Shown one piece after another: positions 46,868-55,362 of a stretch of 64,000 nucleotides of DNA. The stretch is from contig NZ_CP101751.1 of NCBI RefSeq assembly GCF_024496085.1, forward strand, positions 2,418,001 to 2,482,000. The letters run 5' to 3'. Source of the stretch: Flavobacterium cerinum (GTDB lineage: Bacteria; Bacteroidota; Bacteroidia; Flavobacteriales; Flavobacteriaceae). The notes beneath the pieces are model-generated. The model was not told the origin of the DNA and ran no database searches. It saw only the letters and a list, made by a program, of their open reading frames with translations. Each line of letters opens with the position of its first letter. The first letter of the stretch is position 1. The position numbers were made by a program, and so were the translations under genes.

Positions 46868-47782
46868 ATGAGTACAATTTTATTCAAACGTTGGGAAGCT
46901 GATAAGGATAGTGTTACTTGTCACGAAAAGATTGTTAAGAAACTACAATCCGGATCGATACTTTCTGAAACGGAGACACCATTTAAAGTGCTGGTTAACG
47001 GTTATCTGGATTTTAGAGGAATACATATAGGCGGGCTAGTTATTAAAAAGAATAAGTTGAAGAATATTGACTTTTCTGAGAGTTATTTTGCTGGAGCATG
47101 GATTGAAAAGACTGAGTTTATTGACTGTATCTTTGATAAAACTGATTTTACGAATTTTTCGGATCATGGTAATATCTTTAAGGGAGTACTATTTGAGCGT
47201 TGTAAGTTTACAAAAGCGGCGATGGGTTATAATGGTTCAAAGTACGAAAATTGTATTTTTAGGAACTGTGATTTTACACGTTCGGTTCATACTCGCACCG
47301 AATACAACAACTGCGAATTTATTAACTGCAAATTAAAAGGAATTGATTTTTCAGGTTCATCTTTCGAAGATTGTGTATTTGAAGGGAAAATTGAAGATGT
47401 TTGGTTTCGTGGAGGATTTCCATTGCAGTCAGATGATTCATACTTTGGAAAACCAAGACCAAACAAAATGAAAAATGTGTCTTTTGAACATGCGGAGTTA
47501 ATTGATCTTGCGATTAGTGATAATTGTGATCTGTCGACAATTAAAATGCCTCTTGAAGGAAACTATCTTTTGTTGGATGATTGGAGAGAGCGACTTTCTA
47601 AACTCGAAAAAAATGGGAAAGAATTATTGCAGAATGATAGAAAGGAATTTGAGTTGTTTATTACGGTTAGGAAAGTTCATGCTGCCAAACAGGATTGGAT
47701 GATTCTTAACAGAGACGATTTGGAAAGGGAGCATGGGCTAACCGTTGCATTAGTAATTTTTAACGAGTTGTCTCATAACTAA
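46868..47782 (+). CDS. Pentapeptide-repeat immunity protein, copy 2
   Basis: A 304-residue paralogue of the preceding protein. At DNA level its first ~120 bp are nearly identical to copy 1, while the C-terminal third differs most (LSKLEKNGKELLQNDRKEF instead of LERLDFCLESLTDNDK). It starts eight bases after copy 1. The repeated junction sequence around each stop and start (TCATAACTAGATTGACTTATG) points to tandem duplication. Confidence 0.85.
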   Translation: MSTILFKRWEADKDSVTCHEKIVKKLQSGSILSETETPFKVLVNGYLDFRGIHIGGLVIKKNKLKNIDFSESYFAGAWIEKTEFIDCIFDKTDFTNFSDHGNIFKGVLFERCKFTKAAMGYNGSKYENCIFRNCDFTRSVHTRTEYNNCEFINCKLKGIDFSGSSFEDCVFEGKIEDVWFRGGFPLQSDDSYFGKPRPNKMKNVSFEHAELIDLAISDNCDLSTIKMPLEGNYLLLDDWRERLSKLEKNGKELLQNDRKEFELFITVRKVHAAKQDWMILNRDDLEREHGLTVALVIFNELSHN

Positions 47783-47790
47783 ATTGACTT

Positions 47791-48705
47791 ATGAGTACAA
47801 TTTTATTTAAACGTTGGGAAGCTAGTAAAGATAGTGTCGCTTGTCATAAGAAGATTGTAAAGAAATTACAATCGGGATCGACACTTTCTGAGAAGGAAAC
47901 TATTTTTAAAGAACGGATTAACGGTTATTTGGATTATCGTGGAATACATATTGGTGGTCAGACCATTAAAAAGAACAAGTTAAAGAATATTGATTTTTCA
48001 GAAAGTTATTTTGCAGGTGCTTGGATAGAAAAGTCTGAGTTTATTAATTGCATCTTTGATAAAACCGATTTTACGAATTTTTCGGATCATGGTAATATCT
48101 TTAAAGGTGTATTATTTGAGCGCTGTAAGTTTACAAAAGCCGCAATGGGCTATAATGGTTCAAAGTTTGAAAACTGTATTTTTAGAAACTGCGATTTTAC
48201 AAGGTCGGTTCATGCTCGTGCCGAATACAATAATTGTGAGTTTATTAACTGTAAATTAAAAGGGATAGATTTTTCAGGTTCATCTTTCGAAGATTGTGTT
48301 TTTGAGGGAAAAGTTGAAGATGTTTGGTTTCGTGGTGGGTTTCCATCACAACTTGAAATTGAAGATTTCGGTAGACCAAGACCTAACAAAATGAAAAATG
48401 TGTCTTTTGAGCATGCTGAGTTAATTGATCTTACGATTAGTGATAATTGTGATTTGTCAACTGTCAAGGTGCCGAACGATTGTAATTACCTGAGACTTGA
48501 TAATTGGAAGGCTAGACTCGAAAGACTAGATTCTTGTCTAGCTAGTCTTACAGACGATGATAAAAAAGGATTGCAGCTTTTTATAGATGTTAACGAACGC
48601 TTTACACATAATCAAGATTGGATGATTCTTAATAGAGAAGAGTTGGAGAAACGTTATGGTTTAACTGTTGCCTTAGTGATTTTTAACGAGTTGTCTCATA
48701 ACTAG
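47791..48705 (+). CDS. Pentapeptide-repeat immunity protein, copy 3
   Basis: A 304-residue paralogue. Its N-terminus differs from both others (EASKDSVACHKKIVKKLQSG), the next block matches copy 1, the central block matches copy 2, and the C-terminal third again matches copy 1 (LERLDSCLASLTDDDKKGL). Such mosaicism indicates gene conversion between copies. It may protect against variant toxins carried by relatives. Confidence 0.85.
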   Translation: MSTILFKRWEASKDSVACHKKIVKKLQSGSTLSEKETIFKERINGYLDYRGIHIGGQTIKKNKLKNIDFSESYFAGAWIEKSEFINCIFDKTDFTNFSDHGNIFKGVLFERCKFTKAAMGYNGSKFENCIFRNCDFTRSVHARAEYNNCEFINCKLKGIDFSGSSFEDCVFEGKVEDVWFRGGFPSQLEIEDFGRPRPNKMKNVSFEHAELIDLTISDNCDLSTVKVPNDCNYLRLDNWKARLERLDSCLASLTDDDKKGLQLFIDVNERFTHNQDWMILNREELEKRYGLTVALVIFNELSHN

Positions 48706-48713
48706 ATTGATTT

Positions 48714-48851
48714 ATGATTACAATTCTATTCAAACGTTGGAAGGCTGATAAGAATAGTGTTGCTTGTCACAAAAACAAAACTACGATTACAAAGGACGAT
48801 TTAATGGAATTCTTTTCGTGTCTGGAACAAGGAAGCGAATTAACAAATTAA
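48714..48851 (+). pseudogene. Fourth, truncated pentapeptide-immunity copy
   Basis: The ATG at 48714 follows the same junction sequence as the other copies and encodes ITILFKRWKADKNSVACHKN, matching the N-terminus of the family. After about 21 codons the similarity stops, and a short unrelated stretch ends at 48851. It is a remnant left by deletion or recombination at the end of the array. Confidence 0.8.
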
Positions 48852-48939
48852 AAATTAACATGTTCGTACACGAGGTTTGATGCTGGCAATATAATCAGTC
48901 CTGAAAACATTATTAAGTAATCTAAAATATTGATTTTCT

Positions 48940-49194
48940 ATGATAAATACCTTTGTGATTACCACAAAATATGTGATCGATAACAAATCGCCCGTGTTAA
49001 CTGTATACAAAGATGAGGATGGGGACTGGCAATTTTTTGGAGGTGAGATAGATATTTTAGAAGAAGACGCGAGCGTAGTAAGTTTGGTAGAGATGCTTAA
49101 TCTAGATCCAAGCTTAGGAAATATTCTATGGATAGGTAATGGAATGAAAGCTACAAGAGCGTCTATCAGTGATGAGTGGGTTACCCACGTCTAA
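48940..49194 (+). CDS. DUF2185-like small protein, candidate orphan immunity protein
   Basis: An 84-residue protein (starts MINTFVITTKYVIDNKSPV). The DGDWQFFGGE and VVSLVEMLNLDPSL patterns and the closing WIGNGMKATR resemble DUF2185/Imm-type proteins found behind polymorphic toxins. It is cytoplasmic, with no signal. It stands after the immunity array in the same direction, as an orphan immunity gene would. Family assignment is by eye and moderate. Confidence 0.65.
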   Translation: MINTFVITTKYVIDNKSPVLTVYKDEDGDWQFFGGEIDILEEDASVVSLVEMLNLDPSLGNILWIGNGMKATRASISDEWVTHV

Positions 49195-49246
49195 CTTTGT
49201 TCAAAGTATTAACTTGATTAAAAACATGTATTGATTTTAGGTAAAA

Positions 49247-49444
49247 ATGGAAATGATATTAGAAGTCGTGATTGTATTGCTTTTTAGGTATCCAGGAGCT
49301 TTTATAAGGTGGAAATTTCTTAATAAGCGAAGAACATTTGGTTCGTTGTTAAAAGACGATCCGTATATAAATGCTACATTGTCAATCGCAATATTAGGTG
49401 GAATTGCACTTTTAATTAGTTATATCTTTAAATTCCGCATATGA
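49247..49444 (+). CDS. Small two-helix membrane protein
   Basis: A 65-residue protein with a hydrophobic start (MILEVVIVLLFRYPGAFIRW) and a C-terminal membrane helix (LSIAILGGIALLISYIF). No family recognised. It lies between immunity-like genes and could be an inner-membrane immunity protein or an unrelated small protein. Confidence 0.55.
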   Translation: MEMILEVVIVLLFRYPGAFIRWKFLNKRRTFGSLLKDDPYINATLSIAILGGIALLISYIFKFRI

Positions 49445-49536
49445 CGTATTAGTTGAAAAGTATATGACTTTCTATAGCAATAATTTTGACGTTTTTTACT
49501 TGTAAGAGTATAATAACATAATCTATTTAATTAATA

Positions 49537-49941
49537 ATGAAACCTAGTGTAATTATAAAATACATTTTTTTCGTGATAACCTTCAATGTAGTACATCTAC
49601 AAGGGCAAGAAATTAATTGTAAAAAATTCCATGTTGGTAAATTTAGACATGTATCCGATGTGTCAGGAACTACTCAGATTGTAAGGACAAAAAATACTCA
49701 AACTGAAGTAAATGAAAAATTGAAAGTTAAAGTGGTTTATGATATCCGATGGATTGATGATTGTACTTATGAAATTAGTAATAGACGAATAATTTCAGAA
49801 AAAAATAAAACGGATAAAGATGAGATGAATTTTATATTGAATGTGAAAATTCTCAGATCCGAAGGAAATAAAGTTTTCGTTTCCTATACTTCTAATTTTT
49901 CAGATGATGTCTATGAAGGGATAATGTACAAGGATGATTAA
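49537..49941 (+). CDS. Uncharacterised secreted protein
   Basis: A 134-residue protein with an N-terminal signal sequence (IIKYIFFVITFNVVHLQGQ). The mature part is beta-rich with a Cys pair (EINCKKFHVGKF, DDCTYEIS) and no known motif. This pattern (cleaved signal, KFHVGKF, WIDDCTYEI) occurs in small Bacteroidota exported proteins found near RHS loci. A periplasmic immunity role is possible but unproven. Confidence 0.6.
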   Translation: MKPSVIIKYIFFVITFNVVHLQGQEINCKKFHVGKFRHVSDVSGTTQIVRTKNTQTEVNEKLKVKVVYDIRWIDDCTYEISNRRIISEKNKTDKDEMNFILNVKILRSEGNKVFVSYTSNFSDDVYEGIMYKDD

Positions 49942-49946
49942 GGAAA

Positions 49947-50051
49947 ATTGAAACAGAATATAAATACACCGAGGAAGAAATAATTTCTTTAGAACAGGCC
50001 TACACTGATTTTATTTTTGGGGGAGTAATATTGATGTTTTATATCGCTTAA
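49947..50051 (+). pseudogene. Gene remnant
   Basis: An open stretch without a start (IETEYKYTEEEIISLEQAYT, then DFIFGGVILMFYIA) ends at TAA 50049-50051, right before the next gene. It looks like the tail of a lost immunity-like gene. Confidence 0.3.
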
Positions 50052-50056
50052 ATCTT

Positions 50057-50437
50057 ATGAAAGAAAATACTTTTGACGAATTAGTAACCCTAATGATTTA
50101 TCAAGCCAAGGCTTTTTTGGAGGAGACTAGAGAGTTTTTTCCTTATGCTTCCGTACTGACAACTAGGAATACTTTGGAAACCGTTGGTATTATGAATAGT
50201 GATGACGAGAATTTTGATGCTATTAAAGCTATCGTCATCTTTAAAAGTAAGATTGCTGAACAGATTAAAAGTGGTGAAATCTTTATTGGGGCGATTGGTA
50301 TAGGTGTTACTATTTCTGAAACTAATCAGAATGCTCTAATGATCAAAGCAAGTGATAATGGGGTTAGATGGCATGAGCGAAGCTATCCGTATTACTTTTC
50401 AGAAGGAAAAGTCATCTTTAACGATAACATTTCATAG
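50057..50437 (+). CDS. Uncharacterised protein, possible orphan immunity protein
   Basis: A 126-residue soluble protein (MKENTFDELVTLMIYQAKAF) with an alpha/beta pattern (AIVIFKSKIAEQIKSGEIFIG, GIGVTISETNQNALMIKASD). No family recognised. A different frame stays open for about 100 bp past its stop (ending CMEHNYQE at 50540), which may be a leftover of a longer or neighbouring gene. It belongs to the row of short plus-strand genes behind the RHS immunity array. Confidence 0.55.
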   Translation: MKENTFDELVTLMIYQAKAFLEETREFFPYASVLTTRNTLETVGIMNSDDENFDAIKAIVIFKSKIAEQIKSGEIFIGAIGIGVTISETNQNALMIKASDNGVRWHERSYPYYFSEGKVIFNDNIS

Positions 50438-50564
50438 GGAAACCGAGTACTTTCTAGTAAAATCCTTTCTCGATGAAGGTGAAAAAAATGGACAAAGGAC
50501 ATTTGAGGAAAGTTGTATGGAACATAATTATCAAGAATAGGAATCGAATTAAACAGTATCATCT

Positions 50565-50852
50565 ATGAAAAAACTTATATATAAATATTCCGAGACTCCG
50601 GATGGATTATTCAAGAGACTATTTATCACTTTCACTTTCGGATATATTCCCTTTGGCATCTTTCAGGCCATATTGAATATGATGGGAGTGTGGCCGTTGA
50701 GTTTCAATGACCGGAACTATTACGGAATGTTATCGGCTGTAGTTATTCTATGTAGTGTGCCTTTGTTCGCACTGTTACTTACCGTCATTGTATGGTTCTA
50801 TTTTATGATAGGTATCCTGATGATGAAAGTTGCCAGAACTTTTCTGAATTAG
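50565..50852 (+). CDS. Small two-helix membrane protein
   Basis: A 95-residue protein with two strong membrane helices (FITFTFGYIPFGIFQAILNM and the long stretch of the C-terminal half, SAVVILCSVPLFALLLTVIV). The N-terminus is charged (YKYSETPDGLFKR). No family recognised. It is in line with the other small plus-strand genes of this region. Confidence 0.65.
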   Translation: MKKLIYKYSETPDGLFKRLFITFTFGYIPFGIFQAILNMMGVWPLSFNDRNYYGMLSAVVILCSVPLFALLLTVIVWFYFMIGILMMKVARTFLN

Positions 50853-50923
50853 CCAATTTAAAGAGATCTAAATTATCCGTTATTGTATAGCGGAATTAGC
50901 TTACTACACTCTATTTATTTGAT

Positions 50924-50954
50924 TGTGGACGGGGCATTCTGTGCCTTGTCCACA
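50924..50954. repeat. Inverted repeat after the small membrane gene
   Basis: TGTGGAC...GTCCACA with an inner GGGCA/TGCCT pairing. The segment around it resembles that around 51385-51450 (GCGGA, a CTC/TTTG-TTG stretch, then a GGGCA/TGCC stem), which suggests a duplicated 3' region. Confidence 0.4.
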
Positions 50955-51026
50955 TAACAAATGAGCAAAGTATTATATCGATTTGCCACAGATAATAACA
51001 ATTTTACCAAACCTAAATTTTAGATT

Positions 51027-51362
51027 ATGCCATACCGATTAGTTAAGGAGAAACTGGTTATTTTTCGCATGGAAAGAAAGTTCGAGGTACCAATGTCGAT
51101 TTATTATCCGGGAGCGGATAACGAATCGGTCAGAAAGGAATTAAGTAATATATTGGATCACAGCATTAGGGAAGTGTATTCAAAAGTAGATCAGGGAATC
51201 GTAACGATGGAACTTATGAGCATTGTTCATAAGACACTTTCAAAATTTGATTGCTTTCACTTGGACGAGCATGATTTTGTTGTTGTTCGCCAATACCTAA
51301 ACAGACTTATTTTGATTGTCGAGTGGGACTGTAATGCTGATGAAGTGGAACATTTAATATAA
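51027..51362 (+). CDS. Uncharacterised protein
   Basis: A 111-residue soluble protein (MPYRLVKEKLVIFRMERKFE) with a helical middle and an acidic C-terminus (IVEWDCNADEVEHLI). It is not recognised. Two terminator hairpins follow, so it is the last gene of the plus-strand run before the mobilisation genes. Confidence 0.6.
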   Translation: MPYRLVKEKLVIFRMERKFEVPMSIYYPGADNESVRKELSNILDHSIREVYSKVDQGIVTMELMSIVHKTLSKFDCFHLDEHDFVVVRQYLNRLILIVEWDCNADEVEHLI

Positions 51363-51375
51363 AGATATCAAAAGC

Positions 51376-51400
51376 ATCCGCAAGGTTTAAGCGGATTTTT
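51376..51400 (+). terminator. Terminator
   Basis: ATCCGC...GCGGAT stem followed by TTTTT, 14 bp after the 51027-51362 gene. Confidence 0.6.
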
Positions 51401-51424
51401 ACTTCACTCAACTATTTGGTTGTA

Positions 51425-51455
51425 GAACAGGGCAGAGGTGCCCTGTTCTCTTTTT
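51425..51455. terminator. Strong terminator between convergent genes
   Basis: A perfect 10-bp stem (GAACAGGGCA with its complement, four-base loop) followed by a T5 run on the plus strand, just before the minus-strand coupling-protein gene ends at 51469. It can also stop transcription from that side. Confidence 0.7.
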
Positions 51456-51468
51456 AGAAATTTTTGAT

Positions 51469-53460
51469 CTACTTGCGTATGATAAGGTGAGCTAGAGCCG
51501 GGTCACCAAGTAGCCGCTCAAATTCGGAATTCACAATATCTTTAATATCCTCCTTAATCTGTAAATAGTTTCGCTGAACCATTTTCATATCGACCTGTCT
51601 AATAACTGGTATTTCTTTATACTCCTTTTCTTCCCTTTGTATTGCTTCGAAATCATTCTGTATTTGGCAGTGGAAAGCTTTAAGTTCAATTTTCTGACTA
51701 GGTGTGTCTGCTATCATGCCTACGAACTCCCCGGAACTAAGTGCGGAGATTTTCGAAGCCGGAACAGCATAATCCAATTGTTTGCTTTTACTGATCGAGG
51801 TATCACCACTGTTTATAGATAGGCTTTCCCGTTGCTGCATAATCTTTCCTATGCGTTCTGAAAGCTGCTTCGCACTATCACCGGTTACCTGACCGGAAAT
51901 AATATTTCCAACGGTATTGGTTATCACATCGGCCTGTTCCCGCCCGTAATCCTTTCGCAATTGACTTGCATCCTGAATGCCCAGACAGACTGAAATCAAA
52001 TTACTTCTTCCAGTCACTATCGTCGGAATGATATCAGTCGTTAAGGTTGGAAATTCATCAAAAACGAGCATGCTCTTTAGCTTGTTTTTCTGATTGACGA
52101 CCTTTAGCATACGGTTAACGTAAAGAGAAAGAACAGCCCCATAAGTTTGAATTTTTTGTGGATTATTACCCATACAAATGACTTTTGGATTTTCAGGATT
52201 GTTAAGGTCGATACTGAAATCATTCCCCGATAATACGTAATACAACTGCGGTGACGCCAATCTTGCCAGCGCTATTTTGGCACTTGCGATCTGTCCTTCC
52301 AACTGTTCCATTACATCGTTTAGGTAAGCGTTAACAAATGGGTTGATAAGCACCTCGATTTCCTTCTCAGTCCGTAGTAATGTGAATAGTTCGTCATAAG
52401 GTAACTGTATCAATTCAATCACATGAGGAAGCGTGCAGAATAAACCGTTTTGGTATTTTCTCAAGAACCAAATGATTGCCGTTACAAAGTTGATGGCACT
52501 CTCGACAAAAAATTCGCCGGTTTTCTTTTGCCATTCGCGGTTTAAACCTAGTAGGATGGTTCGTGCGCTCTCAGTAGCATCTGTAATATCTGTCATTCCA
52601 AGCGGATCGAAAACATTGCCCCTGTGTGAGCGTGAAAGGTCGTCAAAGTTGATGAAAATACATTCTGAATTACCTTTGTATCTGTGCTTATTCTTTAGCC
52701 AATGGTTATAGGCAATTAGCGAGAGATCTGGAAATTTAAAGTCATATACAAAAAGTGTGTACGGATCGGGTTTTGCTAATGCCTGTGTAATAAAATGTCT
52801 GATCACAAAAGCGGATTTCCCGGCTCCAGGACTTCCCGAAACAATTGTTGCCCGAACGGGAGAAATTATATTAATCCACGAGTTACGATATTTGTTTTTA
52901 AGCCTATACCTTGCAGGCAGGTTAATGGATAGCTCGTTTTCGAGCAATCGCTCTTCCTGTGGAAATGTTTCGGCTTCCGAGTTGAAAATATCATTGTTGT
53001 TAAAACTACTTTTAATAATCCTTGAAAGGAGTGTTCCACCAGAGAGTATCAACAGATACCCCAATGTTGTAAGGACAATATAGGTTGTTGCAGAAATAAC
53101 GACATTGCTATCGATATACAGTGAAAAGTAACTGATAAAGTAAACAAACAATCCGCAAATTATATAAGCAAAAGCCACTTTGTAATTGAGCTTGTCATCT
53201 TTTCTGCCCTTTGCGCCAAGTAGCGAAATCAAAAGAAATCCAAGGGCAAAAAACTTTGCCCTGTGAAATGTCTCAAGTATACCCGTCCTGAAAATATTTC
53301 CGAGTATCTTGTCTGAAAAAGGGCTGACTATTCCCAAGGTTCTAAATGCGGCATAGCAGAAATAATAGTAGTGTATCGAGAGTATGACCACGCTGATCAG
53401 TCTGGTCATGTCCAATATCTTACGTAATGCCTGTTCATTTTCTCCGGTCTGATGTGCCAT
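51469..53460 (-). CDS. mobC: Conjugative coupling protein (TraG/VirD4 type, Bacteroidota MobC)
   Basis: A 663-residue type IV coupling ATPase. Several N-terminal membrane helices occupy the first ~150 residues. The ATPase part has Walker A SGSPGAGKSAF near residue 215, a Walker B-like region LVFDEFPTL, and the TraG-like segments FVYDFKFPDLSLI and VFDPLGMTDI. It brings the relaxase-bound DNA to the transfer channel. I chose the ATG at 53460 (MAHQTGENEQAL) because the longer reading adds non-homologous sequence that overlaps the relaxase gene. It follows mobB by 10 bp on the same strand. Confidence 0.9.
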   Translation of the reverse strand: MAHQTGENEQALRKILDMTRLISVVILSIHYYYFCYAAFRTLGIVSPFSDKILGNIFRTGILETFHRAKFFALGFLLISLLGAKGRKDDKLNYKVAFAYIICGLFVYFISYFSLYIDSNVVISATTYIVLTTLGYLLILSGGTLLSRIIKSSFNNNDIFNSEAETFPQEERLLENELSINLPARYRLKNKYRNSWINIISPVRATIVSGSPGAGKSAFVIRHFITQALAKPDPYTLFVYDFKFPDLSLIAYNHWLKNKHRYKGNSECIFINFDDLSRSHRGNVFDPLGMTDITDATESARTILLGLNREWQKKTGEFFVESAINFVTAIIWFLRKYQNGLFCTLPHVIELIQLPYDELFTLLRTEKEIEVLINPFVNAYLNDVMEQLEGQIASAKIALARLASPQLYYVLSGNDFSIDLNNPENPKVICMGNNPQKIQTYGAVLSLYVNRMLKVVNQKNKLKSMLVFDEFPTLTTDIIPTIVTGRSNLISVCLGIQDASQLRKDYGREQADVITNTVGNIISGQVTGDSAKQLSERIGKIMQQRESLSINSGDTSISKSKQLDYAVPASKISALSSGEFVGMIADTPSQKIELKAFHCQIQNDFEAIQREEKEYKEIPVIRQVDMKMVQRNYLQIKEDIKDIVNSEFERLLGDPALAHLIIRK

Positions 53461-53470
53461 AGTATAAGAT

Positions 53471-54784
53471 TTAAAGACTTGTATTGTTATTATTATTGTT
53501 CCTGCGTTTCTTTTTTCTCCTTTTCTTTTTAAGGCTGTTGGGTAGGTAATCGGAAACATTCTCGGTATCCAGCAGGGCATCTAATACGCTTTCATTGCCG
53601 GAGTGTTCCTTTTCCGGTAATTCATTTTCGATCTGTACTGGTAAAGTGTTTTTTTGGGAAGTGGTTTCCGGGATAATTTTCAATGGTTCCTTTGGTGGAG
53701 TATTAGGATTGTTGCCGGTGGCAAACTGTTTTTTCTGGCAGCGTTCCAGTATGGCTTTGGCGCTATAATTTTTACCGAGAGAACTGCCGTTGAAAACCGA
53801 TTTTGAGGTGTGGTCAACAAATGTGATCCCGTAGATCCTACCGTCTTCATTCTGTCTCAGTACGGTGTAGATACCCTGTGTGATCAGTTCCTCCTTCAGC
53901 TTTTGGATGTCTGCCGGTTTGCCATTGAGTACTTTATCAATAGTATTCTTGATCCTGGCCTTAAACCGAGCTCTTTTTCCACTGTTTTCGGTAAAGAGTT
54001 TCTCGAGATGTGAAAGTGTAGGTTTGTTGTAGAAGTCACTTGCCTTGATCGGGACCCCGACGGGTTTCCGGTCGTCATCGAGTATCCTATATACCATGCC
54101 ATTTGCCTTGAATGTGCGTGAATTTTCATTGCCCCGGTCTGCCAGTATATTGTATTGGTTCAGTACCGCATTAAGTTCGTTCAGTGTGGTGAAATTGTAC
54201 GACGATAATACTTTGTCCAGTACGTTTGAAATCGCTTTTTTGGACGGTATCAGACCATAACGAACCTTTACCGTGTTAACCGGTTCCAGGGTGTAGATAG
54301 GTTTATTGTTCCTTCCATCGGCCACGACCAAATCATGTTTTTTTTCAATCGCTCTTCGGGCAATTTCCGATTGGTTTTTGCCAATATTCTGCATGTCGAT
54401 ACGTGAGCCGTCGGCACGAACCTTTACCGAGACAATATGGATATGTGGATGGCCGGCGTCCCAGTGCTGATAGACAAGATAGGGCTGTTTTCCAAAGCCT
54501 ATTCTTTCCATATAATCATGGGCGATTTCCATCATTTTATCTGTTGTCAAGTGGCTTTCCGACGGGTCGAAATTGAGAGATATGTGAACGCTGTTTCGCT
54601 TACATTTTTCATTCAGTTCAGCCTGCTTTAGCAACCGGTTCAGCTTCATAGTGAGGCTCATTTCCGATGCATCCATCGGGTAGTTTGCTTCACCTATGAA
54701 TTCTGCTACACCATCCTTTACCTTGTTCTCATTGTAGTTAAAAATCCGATGGATGGAATGTCCGGTCTTAATTATTGCAACCAT
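53471..54784 (-). CDS. mobB: Relaxase MobB
   Basis: A 437-residue relaxase of the Bacteroidota MobB (MOBP-like) group. The N-terminal relaxase domain has the histidine motif HWDAGHPHIHIVSV that binds the catalytic metal, and an early Tyr (IFNYNENKV) as candidate nucleophile. The C-terminal third is charged and low-complexity (SLKKKRRKKKRRNNNNNN). It nicks oriT and leads the strand into the recipient. The ATG at 54784 overlaps the mobA stop by 13 bp; a longer start lies inside mobA. Confidence 0.9.
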   Translation of the reverse strand: MVAIIKTGHSIHRIFNYNENKVKDGVAEFIGEANYPMDASEMSLTMKLNRLLKQAELNEKCKRNSVHISLNFDPSESHLTTDKMMEIAHDYMERIGFGKQPYLVYQHWDAGHPHIHIVSVKVRADGSRIDMQNIGKNQSEIARRAIEKKHDLVVADGRNNKPIYTLEPVNTVKVRYGLIPSKKAISNVLDKVLSSYNFTTLNELNAVLNQYNILADRGNENSRTFKANGMVYRILDDDRKPVGVPIKASDFYNKPTLSHLEKLFTENSGKRARFKARIKNTIDKVLNGKPADIQKLKEELITQGIYTVLRQNEDGRIYGITFVDHTSKSVFNGSSLGKNYSAKAILERCQKKQFATGNNPNTPPKEPLKIIPETTSQKNTLPVQIENELPEKEHSGNESVLDALLDTENVSDYLPNSLKKKRRKKKRRNNNNNNTSL

Positions 54785-55161
54785 CTTTCGGCGAATTTTT
54801 GGATAATTGTTCTGATCTCTTCCATCTTGTTGAAAAGGGTATTCTTTTCGATGTCGTAGGCCATCAGCCAAGTTCTGAAATCGGTAATCGTACTTAGCGT
54901 ATGCAATTTTTTTACCGACTGGTTGTAGTTGTTCGCGATCCGGTTGAGTTCAAAACGAAGTGCTATCATTTCGGTCATAAAATCATCAAGTGATCTATCA
55001 CGGTAACTCTTGATAATAGGACGATCAAGAAGCTTTGTTCGACAATATTCACTCAGCTTTCTGCATGTAGATGCTTTAAAATGACCCTGAATTATCAAAT
55101 TTTCTTGTTCTGAGAGCCTTATATGTAACCATTTTGTTTTTGTTTGTTCTTCCATCTTCAT
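54772..55161 (-). CDS. mobA: Relaxosome accessory protein MobA
   Basis: A 129-residue basic protein of the Bacteroidota MobA / plasmid MobC relaxosome type: ribbon-helix-helix-like N-terminus (KWLHIRLSEQENLIIQGHF) and the conserved middle ALRFELNRIANNYNQSVKKL. It binds near oriT and helps the relaxase. It is the first gene of the mobA-mobB-mobC unit, next to the hairpin-rich stretch at 55197-55300. Confidence 0.88.
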   Translation of the reverse strand: MKMEEQTKTKWLHIRLSEQENLIIQGHFKASTCRKLSEYCRTKLLDRPIIKSYRDRSLDDFMTEMIALRFELNRIANNYNQSVKKLHTLSTITDFRTWLMAYDIEKNTLFNKMEEIRTIIQKFAERWLQ

Positions 55162-55196
55162 CTTCCATTTTCATTATTTCAAACATCATTTTATCT

Positions 55197-55300
55197 TAAT
55201 AAAGGCAAAGCCCACGAGTTTCGAGTGATAGGGCTTAAAAAGGCGGTTGTGATACAACCGGACATCTGGCCGTTTGCAGGAACGTGGCAAACTACTGGAG
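55197..55300. other. oriT candidate
   Basis: Between mobA and the primase gene are three short inverted repeats: AAGCCC/GGGCTT (55208-55236), CGGTTGT/ACAACCG with a three-base loop (55244-55260) and GTTTGC/GCAAAC (55272-55292). Origins of transfer of this family lie just upstream of mobA. The nick site is not identified. Confidence 0.5.
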
Positions 55301-55362
55301 TCTGCTGTTAAGCTTTAGAGAATTCTTTTAAGTTTTTAGTTACTGCCAATGAGTGAGAACAG

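Noticed and set aside
50352..50540. 62-residue frame overlapping the 50057-50437 gene
   Set aside because: It mostly overlaps a better gene in another frame; only its last ~100 bp lie outside, perhaps a relic.
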